64,000 nucleotides of DNA from Candidatus Coxiella mudrowiae. Lineage in GTDB: Bacteria; Pseudomonadota; Gammaproteobacteria; Coxiellales; Coxiellaceae. Position numbers and translations under genes: made by a program. The stretch lies in contig CP011126.1 in the NCBI GenBank assembly GCA_001077715.1, positions 496,001 through 560,000 of the forward strand, read 5' to 3'. Below the pieces are notes generated by a model. It had not been told where the DNA came from and made no database searches. It worked only from the letters and a program-made list of their open reading frames with translations. Every line of letters begins with the position of its first letter. Position 1 is the first letter of the stretch. Below are positions 9,945-20,641 of the stretch, piece by piece.

Positions 9945-10615
9945 TGAATGTCTAATTTCAAAATATCCTTATTTTAGATGGCGGTGAGCAGAAAGTTCCT
10001 TTCATTTAATTAGCCAAAGACAATAGGTTATAACGTATTTTTAGCTGATTACAATTAAAATTGTCGTGGATGTCGTCTTGTTAATAGAAGTAAAAATATA
10101 AGTACATTTTCTATAGACGACTGTTATAATTATGAAAGAGAAATCTAGACTAGTCATGTTTTAAGCAATGGTACTGATCGACAAGTATATACCGTATATA
10201 ACTGCGCTAAAATTTCTGAAAAAATAAAACTATTTTATCCTGTTATATCCTGTTAGTTCTAAAAAAATCACTGATTTGAACGAACAAAGGATAGATGAAA
10301 GAAAAATTATTATAGAATGATTTGCCAACGCCTAGTTATTTTATTCTGGATAAAACAGACTTTGTAAATTTCGGTTCATTGAAGTTTTCTTTAAGTTATT
10401 AAACCTATAAACAGTCAGGGATAAAAAGGTATTCATGTGCTTTCTAAAGAAACTAACGTTGAAGATATAAAAAGATATATTGAAGATCCTATTTCCTATA
10501 GTCGATTTCAGAAAATAATTATTAAGAAATATTATCCAGGATAGGAGATTACAGAAAATTATTTGGTGAAAGCGGGTGTGGTATATGACATTATAGTTAA
10601 TGACCACTTACTTTA
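9945..10615 (+). pseudogene. Broken ATP-grasp ligase (carbamoyl-phosphate-synthase-like)
   Basis: Plus-strand pieces in shifting frames spell an ATP-grasp enzyme, which activates a carboxylate with ATP and couples it to an amine or thiol. They include ILILDGGEQKVPFI.LAKD, then a stretch matching ...SGVLTDGTDQPVYTVAKIS (here LSNGTDRQVYTV), then ITDLNEQRIDERKII. The ATP-binding core reads FILDKTDFVNFRSLKF, IKPINSQG..GIHVLSKETN, YIEDPISYSRFQKIIIKKYYPG, ITENYLVKAGVVYDIIVNDH. Stops and frameshifts occur every 50-150 bases. Worn sequence to about 11040 may be its tail. It is collinear with comA, the lyase and the nitroreductase. The substrate is unknown. Confidence 0.65.
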
Positions 10616-11070
10616 ATGACGATATTATTTTTTAGGTTGTGTAAGAAACATAAATACCCCTCTATTATAACTATAAAATCGAAAATTAAAAATAATATTA
10701 GGTCGATATCTCAACAGGTCACTCATTCTATTTTTTCTTTAGTTATTTCTAAGAAGAACAATTTCTAAGAAAATAAGATTAAAAGAATTTTAACTACGAA
10801 AGTATAAATTTTCTACTAGCCAGTTCTAGTATAATTATAAAAATTGATTCTCCTTCATAAATAATAGGTAAAATTTTAGTAAAAGTAGAGGATGAAATCA
10901 ATGAAGTACGATCATCAACTTCGAGAATTGGTTATTTTCTTGTTTGCGAAAACTCTAAATGGACGTATTTGAATTCTTTGAAATATTTTTATAGCCATTT
11001 TCATATTTATGATTCTCATAAAAACGATTTGTTATATTATAATATTTATGAATAGAGAAAAATTTAAATT

Positions 11071-11859
11071 ATGGAAATAGATAAATTTTATAAAAAGATG
11101 AAAGAGTGATCCTCTGTAAGAAGTTTCGTTCCTAATGAAGGTATCTCTTTAAAGGATCAAGCTTCAATAATTGAAGATATACAGATGAGCTCTTCAAGTT
11201 TTAACTTACAAACCTGTTCAATAATTTTAGTTGAATATAAAAAGCTTTTGGATAAATTGTCCGAGACTGTGGCAAGAAAAAATTTATTAAGGATGTAAGT
11301 CTTTTTTTAAATATTTTGTATTCACTTACATAAAATGGATTATGTTACAAAAAAAAGCTGGTTATTTTTTTATTATCAATCTCAATTTCTTTAATCAAAT
11401 TTGATTGATATTATTGATGCTGACTTAGCTTTACAAACTACGGAAACAACAACAGAATCTTTGGGCTATGGAATTTTTATTGGGAACTGTGAGAAATTAT
11501 ATGGATATCCTTATAGAAAAGCTCGAACTTCCTGATAAGATTATTCCAATTGTTGGTTTGTATATTGGATATCTAATGAAAAAGAATAAGAAAAAAAAGT
11601 CTTCTCATAAAAGGTATATTCTCAAAAGATAAATATAATAAAAAAGCTGTTGAGTAAGCCATTAAGAAATATAGTTTATATAGTAAATTCTGGATATTAT
11701 TATGAAAGTAAATTCCCTATTCACGATGTTAAGGTTGTTAAATCTAAGAATTTAATTAAATATAGTTGGATTGAACATGCTGCTAGAAGAGTAGCTACTC
11801 TTAATGTTTATAAAGATAGGGTTAAATTAAAAAGAAATTATTTCAAAAAATGGTTTTAG
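11071..11859 (+). pseudogene. Broken nitroreductase (NfsA-like flavoprotein)
   Basis: The start (ATG 11071) gives FYKKMKE-stop-SSVRSFVPNEGIS: one TGA sits where the conserved arginine of the RRSVR motif is expected, a single C-to-T change. QASIIEDIQMSSSSFNLQTCSI follows (normally APS..N.QPW), then, frameshifted, ESLGYGIFIGTVRNYMD, EKLELPDKIIPIVGLYIGY. The last open piece (11650-11859) contains SWIEHAARRVA and matches the C-terminal part of NADPH-dependent NfsA-type nitroreductases (SW..H..R). This FMN enzyme family reduces nitro groups, flavins or quinones. It is the last member of the plus-strand group that begins with comA. Confidence 0.65.
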
Positions 11860-11913
11860 ATTTAAATAATATATTTTAATATTTTTTCTTTCTCAGAGTT
11901 AAAATTTTTTATT

Positions 11914-12857
11914 TTAGTTTCTTCTAAAAATTGCATTAATGTTTTTATTAAAAATAGTTTTTTTCCTTTCTATTGCATTGATTAATTGAATTAAGTATTC
12001 ACCAATAAAGCCAAGTGCTAAAATAAAAAAATTATACCATGTAATGATAAAACTGTCATTAACGATACTAAGACAGGAACCGATGAGTGAGAAATAATTT
12101 TTAGATACAAAAATATAGAGAAAAAAGAAAAATTGCCATAAAAAAATAAAGCTGAGTCTAGTCAATTGACGCATTATAAATGAAGAGTTATTGAAAATTA
12201 AGTTAAAGAAAAGAGAGAACAATTTTTTTATAGAATAATTAATTTGATCATATTTTTGATAGTGGTTGGTTATATCTATATTAACTATATCTTTCGTAAC
12301 GGAAAAAATTAACTATGATAATACGGGATTTTCTACTCTTTGAGCTAAAATGACATCTACAATTTTTTGCCTCATCATCAGAAAAGGACCTATCTGAACA
12401 TCTTTTGATTTTCAAGCTACTTTGTAATTAAATCAGCCTTTCATACGGATAGTAAAGCACTTGAAAAGCTGATTATTTTTTCAAGGAAATCAGATACCAC
12501 TACATTGTGTTCTTTCTTTTCTAACAGTTTATTAAAATCGTAAGAAGAATATTGTAAGTCATCATCTATAATAAATATGAACTCACCCAACGACAGAATC
12601 ATACCTGTGATCACGGAACCTTATCGACCAAAATTACATGTTAATTTTCGTATTTTAAGTTACAAATGATTTTTGATTAATTCGAAAAGTATCTGCCATG
12701 TGGATTGATTTAGAGAAAAATCGTCAACTATGATAACTATGATAACTTCGTAAGTAGAAATTTTTAATTTTGAAAATGCTGTTTCTATAAGAACCACTAG
12801 CTTTTGTAAGAATGCATCGCTATTAAAAATAGGAACAATAATGGAATAGAGGACCAT
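11914..12857 (-). pseudogene. Broken GT2 glycosyltransferase with C-terminal membrane segments (ArnC/DPM-like)
   Basis: The N-terminal piece (12660-12857) reads MVLYSIIVPIFNSDAFLQKL, with STYEVIIV..VDDFS, the GT-A nucleotide-binding start. A middle piece in another frame gives GSVITGMILSLGEFIFIIDDDLQYS, with the D-D-D metal-binding motif. The C-terminal piece (11914-12222) is strongly hydrophobic and ends GFIGEYLIQLINAIER, matching the GEYLGR..E end of undecaprenyl-phosphate sugar transferases. These transfer a sugar from a nucleotide donor to the lipid carrier at the inner membrane. Frameshifts between the pieces and an internal deletion make it non-functional. Confidence 0.8.
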
Positions 12858-13079
12858 TGTGAACTCTCTTTATACAGTCCTATTAATAGCGATTCATTCA
12901 ACTTAATGGAGAAATTACTCTCTCTTAGTTTTCCAATATCGATTATTAAGATATTCTATATAAATAGACTTAGTTTTTTCAAGAACAAAAATTGATCGGT
13001 TAAATGAACTGCCTCTGTTAATGGTAAAGAAACTCATTTTTAGTATTTTACAATACTATTTCTATGAGTGATCTCTAAG

Positions 13080-13957
13080 ATGGGACTATTAATGAGATCT
13101 TGTATCAGTTGTGGATATAATTATGATTCCTTGAGTTAGATATGTAAAAAATGTAACTATATACCCTCAGATAATGAAAGTAATTATCCTTTTCTTAGTT
13201 TCTCTAAAAGGTTGATGGAACAAGTTAAGTATTACTTCGATCGATCTACTTTAAAATACCTTTTTAGGCTTGAAGAAAAAAAATTTTGGTTCCAAGACCC
13301 AAAAAAATAATTATAAAATTTATCAAAAAATATTTTTCCAATTCTGAATCATTATTCGAATCAGGTTGTGGAACGGGTTTTTCTTTAAGAAAGATGGAAC
13401 AATCTTTGTTGGTCCATAATTTACATGGGCTCATATCTATTTGGAATCTTTATCTTTTGCTAAAAAGCGATTAGACAATTGTGTAACTTTATATAAAATG
13501 GATGAGCAGTTAAAATTTCCTTTCATTAAAAGTTCGATGTGATTTGTGCTTTTAATGTCCTTAAGAATATTAAAAATGATAGAGAGGTCATAAAACAAAT
13601 TCAAAAAGTGTTAAAACTGAAACGTAGTTTATTGCTTACCGTTCCACAGCACCCTGGCTTATGGGAGTCACACTGATTGATCTGCTTATCATGTTCGCTA
13701 GTACGAGTCACAAGAATTAAAATAAAAACTCAAAGATAATGGCTTTGGAATTATTTTATGTGATTATTTTGACATCTTTACTATATTTAATGTGGATATC
13801 GTGAAAGTACTCCAAGAGAGAACATGCAGAACTTTTGCTCTCCTTTATGATGAATGTATTAGTTCGAGGGATCTTAACGATTGAAGCGAAACTAATCAGA
13901 TTAGGATTAGCTTTTCCTGTAGGAGGAATTCAGATCATCATAGTAAAAAAACTTTAA
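13080..13957 (+). pseudogene. Broken zinc-ribbon class I SAM methyltransferase
   Basis: It begins MGLLMRSCISCGYNYDSLS and then CKKCNYIPS, a C-x2-C...C-x2-C zinc ribbon. The methyltransferase fold follows: KKYFSNSESLFESGCGTGFSL (motif I, normally E.GCGTG), HNLHG..SIWNLYLLLK, then in another frame LLLTVPQHPWL and a C-terminal region ending near IQIIIVKKL. This zinc-ribbon methyltransferase type is common in polysaccharide loci. Internal stops and several frameshifts inactivate it. Confidence 0.75.
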
Positions 13958-16000
13958 CGAGATTTTTTTATTATAATTAATTTTTAGAAAGATTTCTATC
14001 TGCTATTAATTGAATATATAAAGAATTTCATAATGAATAATATTCTCTATAGAAAAATAAAAAATTTTTTGATTGTTTCCTTTTTTTAAATATTTTTTTA
14101 GGTAGATGTCTTTTGCCTGATGAAATTTTCTTCTTTGAATTTTAATAACTTCGTAATTGTGTTGCTGAACTATTTTACTCTATTTACTATTATAACTTTA
14201 GCGTTAAGAGTGTTTGTCTAGAAATATATATTAAAACTTGAATCCTTTTCAAAAAAAATCTATCTTTTAACACTATTGTTCCAATACTTTTATTAGTAGA
14301 AAGTCACATTCTTTTCAAGAACATATAATGTTGAGTAATTTAGTAAGAACTTTCATTATATTTTCAGGCTTAATACTTTTATTTGAATGAAATGATAATA
14401 ATAATAATTAGCATTAGAATTTTTTTACTAATTTCGTTTGGTTCAATCTCACTTAAGAAGGATGAAAATCAGAATAAAATATTCTTTTAAATTTATAAGT
14501 TTTTTTAGGATATAGATCTTTCATTCTTGTGGTGATCTCTTCAACGCTATTAATGTATCTTGTTCCTTTGAAATACTTCTCATTGATTCTTAGAATTAAC
14601 TATGTGGCAACGAATTTTCTTTCTGCGTTAGTATTAAAAGAAAAAAATTAGTTTAAGTATATAGATGGCTTGCGCTGAAATTACAGAAGACTGCATTATT
14701 TTTAATATTTAGAGAAACATTCCCTGTAACTTAAAACTATTGAAAGGAATGAATATTTTTTGATATTATCTCTTGATTTAATAAATTCGATCGCTTCTAA
14801 GGAAATAAATTTCAAAGAATAGTACGAAGAGTAGATACCAATAATTTCTAAGCTATATTATCTACTAATTTTTTTATATCTATATTATCTAATATTCCTA
14901 AATCAAGGATTAATGAAAAAAGCTTCTTACGGTAGTTATAATAATCTAATTTTGAGTTATACCCATATAAGTTTAATACTAATTTAAATACTGAATGAAA
15001 TACATATGGCATGACGATCAGACTATTTTCTATTCATATACTGCTTTCTTTACTTGGCTTTTTAAATTCTTTCTTCAGCATAAAACAGAATTATCATTAT
15101 TAAATTTATCAAATTGAAATTTAAGGAAAACAATATACCTCAGTTGTCTTATATCATCTTATTAGATATGGGTTTAATAATTAGGATGAGCAGCGTTCTT
15201 TATTTTCCTATGGTAAGACTTAAAATACATGTGGGGGATAGGAACCCCTAACAACTTAATTGACCCTACTCAAATTCTACTCACACCATTTCTGATTTTA
15301 TTCTTTATTTTCTATTGTTAGGATGTTAAATCTAAATTTTATACTAATAAAAATAGTATTGTCCTTTTCCTCCTACTACTTCTTTGCATGTTAATAAAGC
15401 CTATCTTCACAATTACCATTACTATCAGTTTTGTTGTAATTTTTAGGTTAATCAACTATAAGTGTTATTTAATAATACTTTATCTCTTAAGTCATTTGTT
15501 AATTTAATTACCTTCATTATTAGTTATTCTGTATTAGAACCATGTATTAGAAAGTAGGCCTAGTTTGAGGAATGTGACAATCGCACTATTTAAGGTATTA
15601 GATCTCTACACAAATTATCTTTTATATGATTTCATGAAAAGTATTTTATTTCCTTTTTTAGTTTTGATATTTAGCTTTCAGAAAAAAAGTTTCTTTAGAA
15701 ATAAAATTAGCTTGGATTTGTGTTTTTGTTAGATATTGCTAAATTACCTTTCTAGAATTTAGTGCTCTCGCTTTGAAAGCCATAAATTTTTGGTAGGAAT
15801 ATCAAAATAATTTAACTTTACTATACTTAATCTCTGTTAATTAATTATTAATATCGACTCATTATCAAAATTCTAAACTTTTTAAATTTTCTCTTTTTTT
15901 ATTAGTACTCTGTTTTTTTCTTCACGCTTCATAAATTTTTTATTATTTTTAGGTGAGAATTTTTTTATAAATATTAGCTATTCTCTTCCATAAAGAACGA
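13958..16000. other. AT-rich remnant of membrane protein(s), no open gene
   Basis: Two kilobases with stops in all frames and very high AT content. Scattered plus-strand hydrophobic stretches such as LLTPFLILFFIFYC (about 15280) and SIVLFLLLLLCMLIKPIFT (about 15360) point to one or two lost multi-span membrane proteins, for example a polymerase or membrane glycosyltransferase. I cannot name a family. Confidence 0.45.
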
Positions 16001-16590
16001 AGAAATTTTGAGAATGGCTTTTTAATAAGCATAACTCAATTTAGGACATTCAGTTCTAGAGTTAGCCCAATTGAGAAAAAAGATTTTATTTACCGAAATA
16101 AAACTGTTCTCCACTCATTAAGAAGTTCTTTAGGGTAATAAAAATAGCGATGAGGATATCAACATCCCAATTCTTTGGAGTTAAATTAAAAAAATTACCG
16201 ACATGTTTTCCTTTGAAAATACGTCTCCACAATGACTAATTCGAGCTCTGGATAATGACGTAATTTCGTATTCACAGTCATTTCAAAAGCTTTCTATTAA
16301 GCTTTATAATATTCAGGAGCTTCCTGTTCGACCCTGAAATATTTTCTCTAATACTTTTTTGTTAAAAATAAAATCTTTAGATAACTTTGCCAAGGTTTCC
16401 TAGAGTTTTTTTTGAATTTTTTGTTTCTAATTATTTTTATAATAAATATTTGTAATGTTGCGATATCATATGGATTTCTTTTAGGGGTAATTATCGTAGT
16501 TCAATAAGGGAGAGCGAAGACATTATATTGAATATTTGGTATACTTTTAAAATAATCAAGAAATAAAATCGATTTAATTTAATCACTAAT
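16001..16590. other. Remnant sequence, coding trace on minus strand
   Basis: No gene. In one minus-strand frame short readable pieces occur (APEYYKA, KAFEMTVNTKLRHYPELEL, NFFNLTPKNWDVDILIAIF) with frameshifts between them. They look like a former protein, but I do not recognise it. Confidence 0.35.
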
Positions 16591-16596
16591 TCATTG

Positions 16597-17664
16597 ATGG
16601 AAAAATTTAAAGTTGAACACTTTATTTACTATCGAATTCCATTTAATTCAAGCACCTATGGCGGGTAGAGTTATAACGCCGGAACTTATTGCTGCTGTAT
16701 GCAATGTCGGTGGTTTAGAGTCTCTAGGGGCTGAATACATAAGCCCCTCTGAAATGAAGGAATTCATTGATAAAATTGGTCAACTCACGGATAAGCTGTT
16801 TCAGTCAATTTATTTATTCTAGAAAAACATTCAGAAACCTAAAAGCAACAGATGCAAATGGCAGAGTAGATTAATCAAGTTTGCTCAGAGTTTAAGGTGA
16901 TAGTTGATCTTTTAGATCCCACTACGTTCCATTTTTTGATGAGTAATTAGAAGGTATTCTTAATGAAAAAAAATACTATATTTAGCTTTACTTTTAGAAT
17001 TTCTGACGTCTATTGGATAAAGTGTTTAAAGGAAAAAGCTATAAAAATATTTGGAACTGTAAATTTTTTATCGGAATCAAGAACATTAGAAAAAGCAGGA
17101 ATAGATGCTATCGTCGCGCAATCTTATGAGGTAGAAAGCTATCGCAGAATGTTCATAGGTAAACCCGCTAATTTCTCATCGGTAGATTTTCTTTAATTCC
17201 CAAGTTAGCTGACGATATCAACCTTCCCGTTATCATCGCTGGTGGCATTATGGATGCTAGAGGGATTTTGGCAGCACTAATATTAGACGCTGATCGTGTT
17301 CAAATGGGAACAGCTTTTTTGACTTGTACTGAAGCGGGAGTTCATCTCGAGTATAAAAATAAATTAATAAAATCTGAGTACGACGATACAACATTAATAA
17401 CCTTTTTCTTAGGCAGATTAGCACCAGGAAATCCGTAATAAATTTATTTGATCAATGAATAGTAACATTGCGTACTCTTTAGATTATCCCATCTAAAATG
17501 CATTAACTAAAATTATTTGAAAAGCGGAGGTGGAACAAAATAACCTTGAATTTATGTCTCTGTGGGCGGGTCAATCGGCTTATCTTTGCGAAGGGTCATC
17601 AGAAAAGAAATTAATTGCTCAGTTAAAAAATGAGATTAATAGTTTATTGGGAGTGGGCCAATAA
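16597..17664 (+). pseudogene. Broken nitronate monooxygenase (2-nitropropane dioxygenase family)
   Basis: This FMN-dependent TIM-barrel family oxidises alkyl nitronates such as propionate-3-nitronate. Pieces from the plus strand cover the whole family: TIEFHLIQAPMAG..ITPELIAAVCNVGGL with GAEYISPSEMKEFI; KAIKIFGTVNFLSESRTLEKAGIDAIVAQSYE; LLSLIPKLADDINLPVIIAGGIMDARGILAALIL and ADRVQMGTAFLTCTEAG; and a C-terminus EFMSLWAGQSAYLCEGSS. A frameshift at the N-terminus, others near 16822 and 17196, and internal stops inactivate it. The FMN-phosphate-binding GGI motif is still legible. Confidence 0.85.
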
Positions 17665-17682
17665 TCCTAAGGATGTTATGTT

Positions 17683-18040
17683 TTTTTTGGATAATTGATG
17701 CAACGTTACTATATTTCCTTTTGAATCAAGAATAACAGCCATTCGGCACACAGGCGATGAAAAAATATCGATCTTAAACGTTACGCCATCTGGTTTAAGT
17801 TGATTAACCAGTTTATCTAACTCCTAAACTTCAAAAGAAATCGTTCCGCCGGAATTGGCAGTAGGAGAAACATCTTGAGTTAAGTTATTTATAAAAAACA
17901 ACTTCCTTCGGGAAGATCGTATTTAACCGAGGCACTTTGAGCCGATATTTTTTTTGGTTTTAAGTAGAGTTTATTCTCATAGAAATTTCGAGCTTGATTC
18001 AGGTCTTTAGCCGGATACATTATAAAGGCGACCTTTTTGA
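17683..18040 (-). pseudogene. Broken VOC-family (glyoxalase/bleomycin-resistance-like) protein
   Basis: The minus strand reads KVAFIMYPAKDLNQARNFYE, then KLYLKPKKIS, KYDLPEGSCF, then SPTANSGGTISFEV and ELDKLVNQLKPDGVTFKIDI, MAVILDSKGNIVTLHQ. This is the beta-alpha-beta-beta-beta repeat of vicinal-oxygen-chelate proteins, with the usual final D..GN...L motif. At least one stop and a frameshift break it. The substrate is unknown; small single-domain VOC proteins are often annotated only as glyoxalase-like. Confidence 0.7.
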
Positions 18041-18186
18041 TTATTACTATTTTCTTAAAAAAATTAATCGGTTGATATTGATGATGCTGTATTTTATCAC
18101 GAATTTATGGCTCTGGGTCAATGATATCTTATAATTTAGAATGGCAGATTTCGTTTCTGGTTTCGTTCTAAGGAGGCCATATAATT

Positions 18187-18999
18187 ATGGAATTGTATGA
18201 TACAACACAGCATGTATTTTTGGATAATGAAAACTTTGTTAGAATAACAAATCAGGCTGCGGAACAGAAACCTAGCGAAAGATCATGGAAACAAACTTTC
18301 CGGGGTAAGAGAATGAGAGGTTGTACTTCATGAATAAGGAATCTGATATGACGATACAGACACGGATATGGACACATGGGTAGTGGGATGGAGAACGCTA
18401 GTATAACAACAAAGCAACTCAAGCAAGATGTAGAAGAGATTTTTTCTGCACTTCAAGTAAGGATCAGGAGAACAAGCTTGAAGCAATAAAAGCTTCTGAC
18501 GATTCATTAATTAGCAAATGGCAGATTTTCTTAGTTATTATCTTGTCAGCATAAATCAAAGTGGAAAAGAAATTAGGCTTTAGTGATGATCAATCGGGCA
18601 TATCTGCTTTGAATAAAGTTCTCATAGAACGACAAGCTGACAAAAGCCTATAAATCAATTAAATTGAAAGAAGTGTCGAAAAAGTGGAATTATTTTTTGG
18701 AAAAAACGTTTGACATACATACGACTAAACAACTCACGCTAAAGGAAGTTCAAGATTTAATTACAGATATAGCAGTGGCCATGACTGCCGATGATTTCTT
18801 AAGAAGTATTGATGGGATGATAGAGCTCATTAGTAAAAATGCATCAATACTTGAAAAGAGAAAAGCATTGTTAAATATCTTATTACCATTGCATTTGTTA
18901 GTAATCGAAAAACATTATCTTTATGGAGAGCAAGGATACGTACAAGCACAAAAAAGCATTGATGGATTACTCTATTATGATCCTTTTATTATGGAGTAG
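18187..18999 (+). pseudogene. Unrecognised gene, broken in several places
   Basis: A strong Shine-Dalgarno AAGGAGG at about 18171 precedes ATG 18187 (MELYDTTQHVFLDNENFVRI...), which stays open for about 48 codons. Frames then shift: ...SITTKQLKQDVEEIFSALQ, IKASDDSLISKWQ. The last open part (18664-18999, 111 residues) is helical and contains LTLKEVQDLITDIAVAMTADDFL and LLNILLPLHLLVIEKHYLYG. I do not recognise the family. The clear ribosome-binding site and the long helical tail suggest a real gene that decayed recently. Confidence 0.45.
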
Positions 19000-19617
19000 G
19001 TGACTTATGCGTAGATAATCGTTTTTGAACGGGCAAAATTGCTATAAGATAATCAAGCTAAACACTTGGACTAATGATTTCTTATGTTGGCTCGTTTGCT
19101 TTATAAATTTGTTCAGTACAAAAGGTCTAATTGAATTTCAGCGCGTTCGTATTTAGATACATAGGTATGGGATCTTAATCTTTTTTGCAATATCAATTTG
19201 ACGAATTCACTTCTTTTTAAGGTATGTTTGAAGCAGTTGTCTCATGATGCGGATGACGGCAAGCTGGATTGGAAGTTTTCACTTTAGATAATTAAATTAG
19301 TATTGAAAACTACTGCTGAGTTTGTTTTCTTTCATCTTTCCTCAATTCATAAGGGCAAGTAAACGATTAAAATTTTAAAAAGGGGCTTTCACTTTGGCAA
19401 AAAAGCATGATCATTTTATCATGGATAGGCTCCCCTTATTCCTTAGTAGATTAAGAATTAATCGATGTGGTCGATTTGTTGGGTGAAATTAAAGTAGTCA
19501 ACCTTGACGTTAATAACGGTGGCGTTATGGTTAAGTTCCCAAAATTATGCACAGGAAGCCCGAGGACACAGAACGGCAACGTGGTATTTTTGGCCTTTTG
19601 GTTTTATAGTAAAATTT
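19000..19617. other. Remnant sequence upstream of tRNA-Lys
   Basis: No recognised gene. A short open frame (about 19467-19655) runs into the tRNA and is not credible as a protein. Scattered plus-strand pieces such as FERAKLL and MLARLLYKFVQYKRS may belong to a further decayed gene. Promoter elements of the tRNA are not obvious. Confidence 0.4.
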
Positions 19618-19690
<73 letters not shown>

Positions 19691-19763
19691 TTTGAAATCA
19701 ACAGCTTATTTCACTACTATCTGCAATATTTCAGCATTTCGGGAGGGGAAAATGGTGGGGATT

Positions 19764-20641
19764 TTAGGTTGACAGTGTAGCAGGGTTAATTGCGCTGGTT
19801 TGATTGCGATATGCTTTATTCGCTGTTTCAATGAAATTTTTAATTTCAGCGGCAGAGTAATGCGTTGTAATTCGATCCGACTTGTGACCTAAAAGATCTT
19901 GTCGATCTTCTAACATAACTCCGGCTGCGCGTAGCCATCTTCCAAATGTATGCTTGAGGTCATGCACCACATTTGGGGTAATCCCACGGCTGGCTGTGTC
20001 TTTTTTTGCCGTTTCATTAAGTATCACTAAGCAGTCTTCACTGTTTTTCACATTACGTTTCGGAATAATAAATACGCTGGCTGGTATTTAATTTCGGAAT
20101 AGCCATCTCCCATTCCCAACGTAATCGATATACTTCCTGTTCACGACAACCGGTATTTACTTTAAACAATGCCATTCTCTGTAAATGCAATGGCAATGCG
20201 GTAAATAGCCGATCTTGTTCCACCAAATTTAATGGATAAGGTTCGCGCTTATCGTCTTCTTTAAGTAATCGAATTTTGGGAACAGCTGCCAGCCACGTTA
20301 AACCATTTTCATCCATCCACTCACTGGCCGCCAAATTAAGCATTTGTCCGACAGTTTGTAAAGCGGAATTAAATGGTACGATTCTTCACACCTTCTTGCT
20401 GACGAGCATCAATAAAAGGTTGTAAAGATCCATGGTGGATCGTTTCAAGAGTGAGCTTACCAATGTAAGGATCTAACACTTTAATCCATCGTTTATCTTC
20501 TCTTAGAGAAGTTTTGGATTGTTTTTTCTTTAAATAACGTTCGGCAGCTTTACGGAAAGTGTGTTTATGACGGGTTCCAAATACGATGCTTTGTTGAAGA
20601 TAATCAATACGTTTAGATAAAATAAATTCTGTTTTAAGCAA
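19764..20641 (-). pseudogene. Broken tyrosine recombinase (phage-type integrase) beside tRNA-Lys
   Basis: Three minus-strand pieces in order. The N-terminal arm/core part (20369-20641) has HTFRKAAERYLKKKQSK, LDPYIGKLTLETIHHGSLQPF and ARQQEGVKNRTI. The middle (20053-20343) has LNLAASEWMDENGLTWL, REPYPLNLVEQDRLF and box I arginine in VNTGCREQEVYRLRWEWE. The C-terminal part (19764-20051) has box II as VHDLKHTFGRWLRAAGV, LLGHKSDRITTHYSA with the nucleophilic tyrosine. One frameshift near 20343 and an apparent deletion of a few dozen residues before NSEDCLVILNETA separate them. It would have integrated an element at the adjacent tRNA-Lys. No matching direct repeat of the tRNA 3' end was seen elsewhere in the window, so the far end of the element is unknown or lost. 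Confidence 0.88.
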
